DNA from: Bradyrhizobium sp. CCGUVB4N
GTDB taxonomy: Bacteria > Pseudomonadota > Alphaproteobacteria > Rhizobiales > Xanthobacteraceae
Reading direction: 5' to 3'
DNA: 64,000 bases
NCBI RefSeq assembly: GCF_024199945.1
Contig: NZ_JANADP010000001.1
Coordinates: 248,001 to 312,000 of the forward strand
Shown: positions 49,993-58,766 of the stretch, piece by piece
Layout of the letters: every line of letters starts with the position of its first letter
Position numbering within the stretch: the stretch's first letter is position 1
Made by a program: the position numbers and the translations under genes
Notes under the pieces: model-generated
The model's input: the letters and a program-made list of their open reading frames with translations, nothing else
Database searches by the model: none
Told to the model about the DNA's origin: nothing

Positions 49993-51120
49993 GTGACAAA
50001 CACCGCCGACCTTCGCCATCATCGTCTGATGCAACTTTCTCCGACCCTCGCCTGGCTCGTCGATGCCGCCTCGGATAGTCCCGGCGCCGATCGCCTGCTC
50101 GCGGAACTCGGCGCGCATCTGCTTGCCGATGGTGTGCCGCTTGCGGCAGGCAGCCTGACGCTGGAGGTGCCGCACCCGTTGATCGCGAAGCGGACATGGC
50201 TGTGGCGGGCGGACAACGGCCGGGTGATCGAGGCGCTTGGCTTTGCGCCCGGCGGGCTCGCGCCCGATTTGCCCAACGATGCCGGCCGCCGCTGGCTGCG
50301 CGACATCGCAGGCGGCGAAGTCCATGAAGACGTTGTCGGGCGCGATGGGCCGTTGCTCGGCTGGATCGGGCCGCGTCCGTTCACGGCTGGCGAAATCGAG
50401 CAATTGCGCCAGGCCGCGCGCTTTGCCGCGACGCCGCTCGCCGTGCTCGCTGGGCGCGCCACGTTGCGGGCCACGCTGGAGGCCTATCTCGGCAAGCGCA
50501 GCGCCGAGCGGGTGCTGGCGGCGCCGCTGCGGCGCGACCTCGGCGAGACCATCCAGGCCGCGCTGCTCTATGCGGATCTGCGCGGCTTCACCACCTTGTC
50601 GGAAGCCAGCCTGCCGGCCGATGTCATCGCGGCGCTCGATGCCTGGTTCGATCGCATCGCCGGTGCCGTTCATGCCTTCGGCGGCGAGGTGCTCAAATTC
50701 ATTGGCGACGGCGTGCTCGCGATCTTTCCTGTGGTCGAGGCGTCACCGCGTCGCGCCTGCGAGGCCGCTCTGCGCGCGGCAGGTGCAGCCGAAGCCGGGA
50801 TGGCGTATCTCAATGCCGAGCGCGGCGCGCAAGGGTTGCCGCCGCTCGCGTTCGGTGCCGCGCTTCATCTCGGCGAGATGCTCTGGGGCAATATCGGCGC
50901 CGCCAATCGGCTCGACTTCACGGCGATCGGTCCCGCCGTCAATCTCGCCAGCCGGCTCGAAGGCCTGTGCAAGCCGCTCGGCCGGACCGTGCTGGTGTCG
51001 GGCGCACTCGCCGCCGAGACGGACATGCCCCTGGTCGCGCTCGGGCTGCACAAGCTGCGTGGCATCGCCTCGCCATGCGAGGTGCTCACGCTGCCGGAGA
51101 CGCACGGACGGACATCGTAA
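49993..51120 (+). CDS. Class III adenylate/guanylate cyclase
   Basis: 375-aa soluble protein starting at GTG 49993 (AAGGA upstream). Residues 1-175 are an N-terminal domain of unknown ligand. The C-terminal cyclase domain has metal ligands in LLYADLRGFTTLSE and KFIGDGVLAIFP. The usual IGD motif is replaced by AIGPAVNLASRLE (Pro for Asp), while the Asn and Arg remain. This substitution affects base recognition and makes ATP versus GTP uncertain. It is not part of a two-component operon. Confidence 0.88.
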   Translation: MTNTADLRHHRLMQLSPTLAWLVDAASDSPGADRLLAELGAHLLADGVPLAAGSLTLEVPHPLIAKRTWLWRADNGRVIEALGFAPGGLAPDLPNDAGRRWLRDIAGGEVHEDVVGRDGPLLGWIGPRPFTAGEIEQLRQAARFAATPLAVLAGRATLRATLEAYLGKRSAERVLAAPLRRDLGETIQAALLYADLRGFTTLSEASLPADVIAALDAWFDRIAGAVHAFGGEVLKFIGDGVLAIFPVVEASPRRACEAALRAAGAAEAGMAYLNAERGAQGLPPLAFGAALHLGEMLWGNIGAANRLDFTAIGPAVNLASRLEGLCKPLGRTVLVSGALAAETDMPLVALGLHKLRGIASPCEVLTLPETHGRTS

Positions 51121-51128
51121 CCCGGAGG

Positions 51129-51170
51129 GCGCAGCTTCTGCAGCCGGTCGTCGCGACCGCGGCGGTCTGA
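51129..51170 (+). pseudogene. Relic of a topoisomerase IB 3' end
   Basis: Bases 51129-51166 match the 3' end of the topoisomerase IB gene (49418-49455) at 33 of 38 positions by my count. In frame it reads AQLLQPVVATAAV before a TGA stop, against EQLLQQVVATAAV in the intact gene. It begins just after the cyclase stop, in a spot with no gene of its own. Confidence 0.7.
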
Positions 51171-51173
51171 AAA

Positions 51174-52136
51174 TCAGGTCGGCGGCAGCTCGCCGGGATT
51201 GCTCTTCGCAGGATCATTGTCTTTCACCTGCCCGCGCAGCCGATCGCGTTCCGACCTGGCGAAATCGTTGTCGGGCGCCAGCGTGACCGCGTTCTCCAGC
51301 GCCGTCAGGGCGTCACGCGGCTTGCCCGTGGTCTCGAAGATCACGGCCCGCGCCAGCAGGCCGCGCGGATCTTTCGGGGCGCGCTTGCTGAACTCGTCGA
51401 AATCGCGCAGGGCGGCGTCATAGTTCTCCTGAGCCTGTTGGGCCTCGCCGCGCGCCAAATAGTAGTCGGCATTGCCGGCCTGCCGCCTGATCGCTTCGTT
51501 CAGGTCGGCGACCGCCTTCGCATAATCTTTCAGCCCCAGGTAAGCAAAGCCCCGATAGTAGTAAGCGACGGCTGCGGTCAGCCAGGCGGTCGAAGGGCTG
51601 GCCGTCTTGTTCAGGTCCTGCAGCGCCGCGTCGTACTCTCCGCGAGTCATGTAGATCCAGGCACGGTCGTTGAGCGCCGCGGCGTAATCGGGCTGAATCT
51701 TCAGCGCGGCATTGAAGTCGGACATCGCGTTGTCCGGCTCTCTGTCGCGCTGCATGAAGCCCCGCTGGGTGTAGACTGACGCCAGCTTCGCGCCGGATAT
51801 CTTGCCGCCATTGATCAAATCGGTGCAGGCGGTCTCCGAGGCGGTGCCGCGATTGGCAAAGCAACTCATCATCTCGAGATCGACAGGATTGACCGTCGTT
51901 GTCTTGACCGGCGTGGCGGTCGACGTTGCCGCCTTCTGCGCGATCGGCTTGGCCCAAGTACCGGCATTGGTACCGGCGTTGCCCCAGGCACCGGTATTGA
52001 CCGGCTTGCTGATGAGGATCCAGCCGGTGATCAGCACGGCCATCGCGGCGGGCCATGCGTACCACGACCATCGATACCAGGGATCGATGCTCCACAATGC
52101 GCCGTGCAGCGCGACGATGCGGGCCGCGGTCGTCAT
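51174..52136 (-). CDS. Membrane-anchored TPR protein
   Basis: 320 aa. One membrane helix (AMAVLITGWILISKP, about residues 30-45) is followed by an Ala/Thr-rich spacer and at least four TPR units (about 125-300, e.g. AALNDRAWIYMTRGEYDAALQDLN and YYYRGFAYLGLKDYAKAVADLNEAI). The start codon lies one base beyond the stop of the AAA+ gene, so the two are coupled. It is likely a scaffold for the AAA+ protein. No known system was recognised. Confidence 0.82.
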   Translation of the reverse strand: MTTAARIVALHGALWSIDPWYRWSWYAWPAAMAVLITGWILISKPVNTGAWGNAGTNAGTWAKPIAQKAATSTATPVKTTTVNPVDLEMMSCFANRGTASETACTDLINGGKISGAKLASVYTQRGFMQRDREPDNAMSDFNAALKIQPDYAAALNDRAWIYMTRGEYDAALQDLNKTASPSTAWLTAAVAYYYRGFAYLGLKDYAKAVADLNEAIRRQAGNADYYLARGEAQQAQENYDAALRDFDEFSKRAPKDPRGLLARAVIFETTGKPRDALTALENAVTLAPDNDFARSERDRLRGQVKDNDPAKSNPGELPPT

Positions 52137-52137
52137 G

Positions 52138-53262
52138 TCAGCTGTCCCGGATCGCCGATTGAATGTCGCTGAGCTCGAACTCGGCGACGCTCGCATTGGG
52201 GTCTCGCGACGTGCGCAGGGCATGCGCCTCGCGGGTCTTTTCGAGCAGCGTTCGCATCGAGCGCGCGTTGCCCCATTGTGGATCGTCGCGTTGCGAGTCG
52301 ATCCATGGCGCGAGCGCCGCCTCGAAGCCGATCGGCAGCAGATATTGCTGCTCGGACGCCATGGCGCGGAAGATTTCGCAGAGCTCGATCGCGTCATAGG
52401 GCGGGAAGTCGATCGTCTTGGTGAAGCGGCTGGCAAGCCCCGGGTTGCTGGCGATGAACCGGTGCATTTCGGCGGGATAGCCGGCAACGATCACGACCAG
52501 GCGATCGCGGTGATCTTCCATGTATTTCAGCAGCGCCTCGATGGCCTCGCGGCCGAAATCACCCTTCCATTCCGCAGCGCTCAGGCTGTAGGCCTCGTCG
52601 ATGAACAGGACTCCGTCGAGTGCGGAGCGGCAGACGTCGAGCGTCTTCGGCGCGGTCTGGCCGACATAGCTCGCGACGAGCTGGCTGCGATCGGCTTCGA
52701 TCAGATGGCCTTTGCGCAGCACGCCGAGCGAGCGATAGATGTCGCCGATGGCGCGCGCCACCACGGTCTTGCCGACGCCAGGAGGTCCGGTGAACACCAT
52801 GTGCCGGCTCGTTGCGAACACCGGCAGGCCCTGCTCGCGCCGCCGACGCTCGACTTCCAGGCTCGCGAGCAACTTGTTGATCTCGGTCTTGACCGAGGCG
52901 AGCCCGACCATCATGTCGAGGTCGTCAAGCGCATTGTCTGCGGTGCGCGTCACCATCCGGGTCTCGCCGGTCGCGGAATCGGTCGTCAGCCTGCGGCCGT
53001 AGGTGTAGCCGCTTCCGATCGGGACGAAGCCCGATGCCGCGGGGTCGGCTCCGAGGCGGGACGCGATGTAGCCGACGCTGGCCGCGGAGACCATCGTCAG
53101 CGCGACGCCGACGAAGCGTAGCGCGGTCATCTCGGAGAAGAGCGAGCCGATCCAGCCGAAAAAGCCGAGCTGCGGATTGAACAGCAGCGCGCTGACCCCT
53201 GCCGTCGCCACGCCGATCAGAATGAAGGCGAGAATGAAGCGCGCGTTCAGAAAATTCTGCAT
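52138..53262 (-). CDS. Membrane-anchored AAA+ ATPase (CbbX/SpoVK type)
   Basis: 374 aa. Two N-terminal membrane helices (residues about 8-28 and 47-66) precede a AAA+ module of the CbbX/SpoVK group: MVGLASVKTEINKLL, Walker A GPPGVGKT near residue 158, Walker B VLFIDEAYSL, and NPGLASRFTKTIDF with the arginine finger. Relatives remodel Rubisco (CbbX) or serve type VII secretion, but no Rubisco or secretion genes are nearby. It is the middle gene of a three-gene operon; partners are a TPR and a small membrane protein. Confidence 0.9.
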   Translation of the reverse strand: MQNFLNARFILAFILIGVATAGVSALLFNPQLGFFGWIGSLFSEMTALRFVGVALTMVSAASVGYIASRLGADPAASGFVPIGSGYTYGRRLTTDSATGETRMVTRTADNALDDLDMMVGLASVKTEINKLLASLEVERRRREQGLPVFATSRHMVFTGPPGVGKTVVARAIGDIYRSLGVLRKGHLIEADRSQLVASYVGQTAPKTLDVCRSALDGVLFIDEAYSLSAAEWKGDFGREAIEALLKYMEDHRDRLVVIVAGYPAEMHRFIASNPGLASRFTKTIDFPPYDAIELCEIFRAMASEQQYLLPIGFEAALAPWIDSQRDDPQWGNARSMRTLLEKTREAHALRTSRDPNASVAEFELSDIQSAIRDS

Positions 53263-53299
53263 TCAAAACTCACTTGGAAATCTCACCTGCACGCAAATC

Positions 53300-53869
53300 T
53301 CACTTGCACGGCGGGCGCGCAGGCCATCGCACCGTGACGGTGCTGGAGCCGCTGACCGGCTCCATCCGTGCCGTCGGATAAAGGGATACGAGCAAACCCT
53401 TGGCGTCACCGTCCGCGGTCAGCGGGTCGAGCCCGCCGCTGTCAGGCAGCGGGTTTGGCAGGGCAATTCTCTGCGGCTGATCGGTGACGTGGAAGGAAGG
53501 CGAGCGGTACTTGCTGGTGCGAAACGTGACGGTTCCGCCGGCAGGATTGCCCGGCGTCGACACCGTGATGAAGGCGACCGGATAACGGCATTGCCGGCTG
53601 TCGGATTGCGCGACCCGCTGGCCATCCGGCGTCAGGGTCGGGATGGCGTCCGCCACCTGCTCCTGCGGCACCAGCGCGATGACGGGTGCGTCGGGCTCCG
53701 TGCGCGTCGTCAGGAACCATCCCATGATGGCCCCGATCATTGCCGCGCCAGCCAGCAGCATCGCCAGCATCGATGAAACATTTTGTCGGGGACGGAATGG
53801 AAACTCCCCTGTGGGGCCGTTCGTGGACCCTGGCGATTGCTCGCCGCCGTCCCTTTCCTGCATCGCCAT
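53300..53869 (-). CDS. Hypothetical membrane-anchored protein
   Basis: 189 aa with one membrane helix (SMLAMLLAGAAMIGAIMGWF, residues 33-52) and a C-terminal extracytoplasmic domain with two cysteines (QCRYPV and PPCK at the end) and a beta-rich pattern. I recognise no family. It is the first gene of the leftward operon; the AAA+ start is 37 bases after its stop. It is likely a substrate or partner of the AAA+ complex. Confidence 0.72.
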   Translation of the reverse strand: MAMQERDGGEQSPGSTNGPTGEFPFRPRQNVSSMLAMLLAGAAMIGAIMGWFLTTRTEPDAPVIALVPQEQVADAIPTLTPDGQRVAQSDSRQCRYPVAFITVSTPGNPAGGTVTFRTSKYRSPSFHVTDQPQRIALPNPLPDSGGLDPLTADGDAKGLLVSLYPTARMEPVSGSSTVTVRWPARPPCK

Positions 53870-54001
53870 GACGCGAGAAGACCCGTTGAACGTCCATTCC
53901 TCCGGCCGAATTTAGGAATTCTGTCGGCGGATATCAATGGTTGTGAGGGGATTGTCGCGCTATCACAATGCCGTCACAAGTCGGCCTTCAATCGGAGCGA
54001 A

Positions 54002-54415
54002 TTACATCCCGCCCATCTTGCAAACCAGCTTCCATTCCTCGGCCGTCACCGGCTGCACCGAGAGTCGTGAATATTTCACCAGCGCCATGTCGGCGAGTTT
54101 TTTCTCGGCCTTGATCGCCGCCATCGTCACCGGTGTCTTCAGGGGCTTGTCGGCCTTGATGTCGACGCAGACGAACTTTTCGGTCTTGTCGGTGGGGTCG
54201 GTGTAGGCCTCCTTGATGATCTCCGCGATGCCGACGATCTCCTTGCCCTCGTTGGAATGATAGAAGAACGCCTTGTCGCCCTTCTTCATGTTCACGAGAT
54301 TGATGCGTGCCGTGTAATTGCGCACGCCGGTCCAGGCCTCGCCCTTGGCGCCCTTCGCGACCTGCTGGTCCCAGGACCACACCGATGGTTCGGATTTCAC
54401 CAGCCAATAGTTCAT
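54002..54415 (-). CDS. EVE-domain protein
   Basis: 137-aa single EVE domain (MNYWLVKSEPSVWSWDQQV, WTGVRNYTARINLVNMKKGDKAFFYHS). The PUA-like fold binds modified bases in DNA or RNA; human THYN1 is a relative. The ATG at 54415 gives the standard N-terminus. The natural ligand here is unknown. Confidence 0.92.
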   Translation of the reverse strand: MNYWLVKSEPSVWSWDQQVAKGAKGEAWTGVRNYTARINLVNMKKGDKAFFYHSNEGKEIVGIAEIIKEAYTDPTDKTEKFVCVDIKADKPLKTPVTMAAIKAEKKLADMALVKYSRLSVQPVTAEEWKLVCKMGGM

Positions 54416-54518
54416 CGCAACCTGCCTCATTCCCGGATATGCGCGCCTCTCGTGCCGCGACCATACAGCCACGCGGATGCCTGCGACAAGCGCGGGCATC
54501 CGCTATCCATCGCGCGAC

Positions 54519-55634
54519 TTACTCCTTCAGATATCGATCGAAGAATTTTGCGATATCGGTGAATGCCTCCTTCGTCTCCGGCACATTGATGTTGAACTGG
54601 TACTGCGCGTGAGACTGGCCTTCATAGACGTTGAGGTCGGCGATCACGCCGGCGCGGCGCAATTTGCGATGGGTGCGAACCGTGTTGCTCAGGAACAGAT
54701 CGCGCGTGCCCGATGTCAGGATGGTCGGCGGAAAACCTTTGAAGTCGCCGTAGATCGGCGAGATGTAGGGATTCTTCAGATCTGTGCCGTTGGCATAGAG
54801 TTTTGCGGCGCGGCCAAGCCAGCCGTCCCAGGTCACCAGCACGTTGTCGACCCACTCGTTGCTGGCATAGGTGTCGCCGATCCTGTCGATATCGGCCCAG
54901 GGCGTGCCCGGTGCGATGGCGGCCGGCTTCGGCAGCTTCTCGTCCTTCGCCCGCAGCACCATCGCAAGCGTCATGGCACCGCCCGTCGACGTGCCGAAGA
55001 TCGCCATCCGGCGGGCATCGTGATCCCTGGTGACTTCCTTCCAGACCGCCATCGCATCGTCCATCGCGGCGGGATAGGGGAAATCGGGCGGCATGCGGTA
55101 GTCGACCGAGATCACCTTGAAGCCGCCAAAGCCCGCCATCATGATCGCTTCCGGCAGTGCGGCTTCGCCCGGCCCGAACACATAGCCGCCGCCATGGACA
55201 TGAACGAGCAGGCGACGCCGGTTTTCGGGCGCGATCCTGTTCGGCGTGACGATGAAGCAATGCACGCCGGCGATCTTGGTCTCCTCGACCTTGACGCCGA
55301 GCTTCTCCTTCATCGCGGGGATCCCGGCGATCGCCAGCTTGGCGCGGCGGTCGATCAGCTCCTTCCATTCCGCAGGGGTTTTCGGGTCGGCATTGAAATG
55401 CGGCGGAAACGGCGCGCCGATCATGGCCTGCATGTCGGCGCTGACGTCGTTGGAGGGATTGGCGATCGATTTGACGGGTGCGACCCGCTTGCCGTTGTCG
55501 GCATTGGCGGCCGCCTCGTTCTTGGCGAGTTCGTTATAGGAGATCGCCGCCTGGGCGTAGGCAGCGACGGGTAATGTCATGGCGGCAAGTGTGGTGATGG
55601 CGATCGAAACGATCGCGCGATGCGGTTTGCGCAT
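54519..55634 (-). CDS. Exported alpha/beta-hydrolase (HSL-type esterase)
   Basis: 371-aa secreted carboxylesterase of the hormone-sensitive lipase group. A signal peptide ends at AYAQA. The oxyanion motif HVHGGGYVFG (near residue 146), nucleophile Ser in FGTSTGGAM, acid Asp in SGTRDLFLS and His in GQSHAQY form a complete triad. Substrates are probably short-chain esters. No related genes flank it. Confidence 0.88.
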   Translation of the reverse strand: MRKPHRAIVSIAITTLAAMTLPVAAYAQAAISYNELAKNEAAANADNGKRVAPVKSIANPSNDVSADMQAMIGAPFPPHFNADPKTPAEWKELIDRRAKLAIAGIPAMKEKLGVKVEETKIAGVHCFIVTPNRIAPENRRRLLVHVHGGGYVFGPGEAALPEAIMMAGFGGFKVISVDYRMPPDFPYPAAMDDAMAVWKEVTRDHDARRMAIFGTSTGGAMTLAMVLRAKDEKLPKPAAIAPGTPWADIDRIGDTYASNEWVDNVLVTWDGWLGRAAKLYANGTDLKNPYISPIYGDFKGFPPTILTSGTRDLFLSNTVRTHRKLRRAGVIADLNVYEGQSHAQYQFNINVPETKEAFTDIAKFFDRYLKE

Positions 55635-55748
55635 GCGTTTTCCCCTGGGATCCGTTTCGTTGTTGTTGGACCGGGATCCTGCGGTGTGCCGCCAGGCTAG
55701 ACCAGCGTGTACAGGCCGTGAAGTGCTACCTGAGATGCCGAGGTCGCC

Positions 55749-56729
55749 TTACTCCTCGGCCTTGAACGGCCGAGTCAGCAATCCCTCGATCGCGGCGTCG
55801 ATCGTCAGCTGACCGTTCAGGATGGCAGCGACCGCTTGCGAGACCGGCATGTCGACATTCCCTGCGCCCGCGAGTTCAACTAGCACCGGCGCGGTAAATG
55901 CTCCTTCCGCCAGCTTGCCGGCGGGGGCAGCTTCTCCGCGTCCGAGCGCGATACCGAGTGCGAAATTGCGCGACTGCGCGGTCGAGCAACTGAGGAGGAG
56001 GTCGCCGAGGCCGGAGAGGCCGGAGAGCGTTTCAGTGCGCGCGCCATAGGCGCGGCCGAGCCGTGCGAGTTCGCTGAAGCCGCGTGTCGTCAAAGCGGCG
56101 AGCGCGGAGGCGCCGAGGTTGCGGCCGACCACGATGCCGGCGGCGATCGCGAGCACGTTCTTGGCCGCGCCGCCGATCTCGACGCCGCGGACATCCGTGG
56201 TGTGGTAGGGTCGGAAGGTCGCCGAGCCAAGGGCCTGCACCAGGGCGCTCGCCAAGTCCTCGTCCTTTGCCGCCAGCGTCACTGCCGTCGGCAGGCCGCG
56301 CGCGACGTCGTCGGCAAAACTGGGGCCCGACAGGATTGCTGGCTGCGCATGCGGTGCGGCCTCCGCAATCACGTCGGTCATGAATTTGTGGGTGCCGTGC
56401 TCGATGCCCTTGGCACAGGCGATGATCGGCACCGGCTTCGTGACGTGCGAGGCCAGCATGTTGACCGCGCCGCGCAAATGCTGCGCCGGCGTCGCGATCA
56501 GCAGCATGTCCGCGCGCGCCGCCAGGGCGAGCTCGCTCGTCACCACGATCTCGGGCGCCAGTTGCACGCCCGGCAGTCGCGGATTGTTGCGGGTCGATGC
56601 GATCCGCGCGGCGTGTTCCGCGTTGCGCGCCCACAATGTCACGTTCCGCCCCGCACGTGCGGCCACCGCCGCCAGCGCCGTACCCCAGGCACCCGCGCCG
56701 ATCACCGCGACGGACTGGAACGCGGTCAT
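55749..56729 (-). CDS. gpsA: Glycerol-3-phosphate dehydrogenase (NAD(P)+)
   Basis: 326-aa enzyme that makes glycerol-3-phosphate for phospholipids. It has the nucleotide motif [29 protein letters not shown], the catalytic Lys in [15 protein letters not shown] near residue 185, and [12 protein letters not shown]. The start lies 2 bases after the tsaD stop, so the two genes are cotranscribed, a conserved pairing. Confidence 0.96.
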   Translation of the reverse strand: MTAFQSVAVIGAGAWGTALAAVAARAGRNVTLWARNAEHAARIASTRNNPRLPGVQLAPEIVVTSELALAARADMLLIATPAQHLRGAVNMLASHVTKPVPIIACAKGIEHGTHKFMTDVIAEAAPHAQPAILSGPSFADDVARGLPTAVTLAAKDEDLASALVQALGSATFRPYHTTDVRGVEIGGAAKNVLAIAAGIVVGRNLGASALAALTTRGFSELARLGRAYGARTETLSGLSGLGDLLLSCSTAQSRNFALGIALGRGEAAPAGKLAEGAFTAPVLVELAGAGNVDMPVSQAVAAILNGQLTIDAAIEGLLTRPFKAEE

Positions 56730-56731
56730 TG

Positions 56732-57805
56732 CTAGTATCCCGCCCGCGTCTTGCCGTAGCCTGCGGGCGCGGTGGCGTTGGCGTCGAGCAGCCAGCGCGC
56801 GCGCGGCTGTGCCTCCATCGTATCGGTGATGCCGAGCGCCAGGCGTTCGGCGCCGGCCCAGGCGATCATCGCGCCATTGTCGGTGCAGAGTGCGGGCGGC
56901 GGCATGATCAGCTGCGTCTGCGCTTCGCTGGCGACGTCAAACAGTGCACCGCGGATCGCCTGATTGGCGGCGACACCGCCGGCCGCGACCAGCGCGCGCG
57001 GCGCGCCGAATTGGTCGCGAAACAGCCGGAGACCGACCCGCAGCCGGTCGGCCGTGGAATCCAGCACAGCGGCCTGAAAGCTCGCGCAGAGATCGTTGAC
57101 GTCCTGCGGCGTGATCTCAGCCAGCCGGCTCGCTTCGGTGCGGACGGCCGTCTTCAGTCCTGACAGGGAGAAGTTGGCATCGGGACGTCCCTGCATCGGC
57201 CGCGGGAAAGCAAAGCGCCCCGCATCGCCGTTCGCCGCCGCGCGTTCGACCTGCGGACCGCCCGGATAGGGCAGGCCCAGCATCTTCGCGACCTTGTCGA
57301 AGGCCTCACCGATCGCGTCATCGACGGTGGTGCCAAGCCGCACATACTGACCGACGCCAGTGACAGCGACGATCTGGGTGTGGCCACCGGAGGCGAGGAA
57401 CAGACAATAAGGAAATTCGATCGCATCGGTCAGGCGCGGCGTCAGTGCATGCGCCTCGAGATGGTTGACCGCAACCAGAGGCGTGTCGTGCACCATCGCG
57501 ATCGCCTTCGCGGTGGTGAGCCCGACGATGACGCCACCGATCAAGCCCGGTCCCGCAGCGGCCGCGACGCCGTCGAGCTGGGCGTAGTCGATGCCGGCCT
57601 CGTGCATGGCACGGTCGATGATGCCGTCGAGCACGTCGACATGGGCGCGCGCCGCGATCTCCGGCACGACGCCGCCGAAGCGGGCATGCTCCTCGACCTG
57701 CGACCGCACGATATTGGACAGGATCCTGCCGCTCCCGTCAGGCGCGCGCTCGATCACGGCCGCGGCGGTCTCGTCGCAGGTGGTCTCGATGCCCAGTACC
57801 AGCAT
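56732..57805 (-). CDS. tsaD: tRNA N6-adenosine threonylcarbamoyltransferase TsaD
   Basis: 357-aa ASKHA-fold enzyme of the t6A37 tRNA modification. It has [15 protein letters not shown] at the N-terminus, [10 protein letters not shown] with the metal-binding histidines, LASGGHTQI and [12 protein letters not shown], and the C-terminal [13 protein letters not shown] at 57805 (GGATAA nine bases upstream) gives the standard N-terminus; a TTG at 57823 is also possible. It forms an operon with gpsA and is divergent from hemD. Confidence 0.96.
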   Translation of the reverse strand: MLVLGIETTCDETAAAVIERAPDGSGRILSNIVRSQVEEHARFGGVVPEIAARAHVDVLDGIIDRAMHEAGIDYAQLDGVAAAAGPGLIGGVIVGLTTAKAIAMVHDTPLVAVNHLEAHALTPRLTDAIEFPYCLFLASGGHTQIVAVTGVGQYVRLGTTVDDAIGEAFDKVAKMLGLPYPGGPQVERAAANGDAGRFAFPRPMQGRPDANFSLSGLKTAVRTEASRLAEITPQDVNDLCASFQAAVLDSTADRLRVGLRLFRDQFGAPRALVAAGGVAANQAIRGALFDVASEAQTQLIMPPPALCTDNGAMIAWAGAERLALGITDTMEAQPRARWLLDANATAPAGYGKTRAGY

Positions 57806-57954
57806 TGGCGAATTGTTATCCAATTTGCGCCCTTGCGCTCATCCGTAAAGCAGAGTTCTGGTAACGCGGTAGCATTCCGGGGTCGGCTTGCGCAATCGTC
57901 ACGCGCAGCCATCCCTCGAATGCGTCACCGCCACGTGGTCCGGGAACACAAGCG

Positions 57955-58701
57955 ATGTCCATTCTTGTCACACGGCCGCATCCCGACAATGAGGCGACGG
58001 CGGAAAATTTGCGCGTGCGGGGACATGTGGTGCTGCTTGCGCCAGTGCTCAAGTTCGAGCCGGTGGCTTTCCATGACGAGAGTGAGGCGGGCTACAGCGC
58101 CATCATCGTGACGTCGGCCAATGCGATCCGCGCCGTCGCGCCGCAATTGCGGGACCTCGGCCTCGTGGAGCTGCCGCTGTTCGCGGTGGGTGAGCACACG
58201 GCTGCGGTGGCGCGCGAAGTCGGCTTTGCGGATGTGATCGTCGCCGGCGGCGACGCCGCGTCCTTGCGCGACAAGGTGATGCAGAGCGCGCGCGACAAGG
58301 TGCTGAAGAAAAAGAGTACGCTGCTCTATCTTGCGGGCGCCGACCTGTCGCGGGATCTCGGCGGCGAGCTCGGCGCGGAGGGGTTTAGCGTGGTCACTCA
58401 GACGACCTACCGTATGGCCCCGGTCAAGCTTCTGCCGCGCGACGTCTGCGACGGCTTTGCCGCGCATGGTATCGAGGCGGTGCTGCATTACTCCCGGCGC
58501 AGCGCGCGGGCCTTCCTGGACGCGGCCCGGGACGAAGGCGTCGAAATCTCGGCACTGGCGATCCCGCAATGCTGCCTGTCCGAGACGGTCGCCAGCGTGC
58601 TGCGTGATGCCGGGGCATCGCAGGTCCTGGTGGCCGCGACCCCGGACGAAAATGCCCTGTTTGACGCCTTGGAGCGTGCTTTGCGGACCCGTTTGGCGTA
58701 A
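57955..58701 (+). CDS. hemD: Uroporphyrinogen-III synthase
   Basis: 248-aa enzyme that cyclises hydroxymethylbilane to uroporphyrinogen III for heme, siroheme, cobalamin and, where present, bacteriochlorophyll. HemD is poorly conserved, but VTRPHPDNEATAENLRVRGH at the N-terminus, VTSANAIRAVA, LYLAGADLSRDLG, HYSRRSARAFL and the C-terminal VLVAATPDENALFDAL match the family. It begins the hemD-Mic60-hemY cluster. hemC, its frequent upstream neighbour, is not in the 149 bases before it. Confidence 0.88.
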   Translation: MSILVTRPHPDNEATAENLRVRGHVVLLAPVLKFEPVAFHDESEAGYSAIIVTSANAIRAVAPQLRDLGLVELPLFAVGEHTAAVAREVGFADVIVAGGDAASLRDKVMQSARDKVLKKKSTLLYLAGADLSRDLGGELGAEGFSVVTQTTYRMAPVKLLPRDVCDGFAAHGIEAVLHYSRRSARAFLDAARDEGVEISALAIPQCCLSETVASVLRDAGASQVLVAATPDENALFDALERALRTRLA

Positions 58702-58766
58702 GAGGACGGGCCGAATCCGAGGCAATCGGGCTCGTCTCTGGTATGAAAGTGTGAGGAACCGTCACG

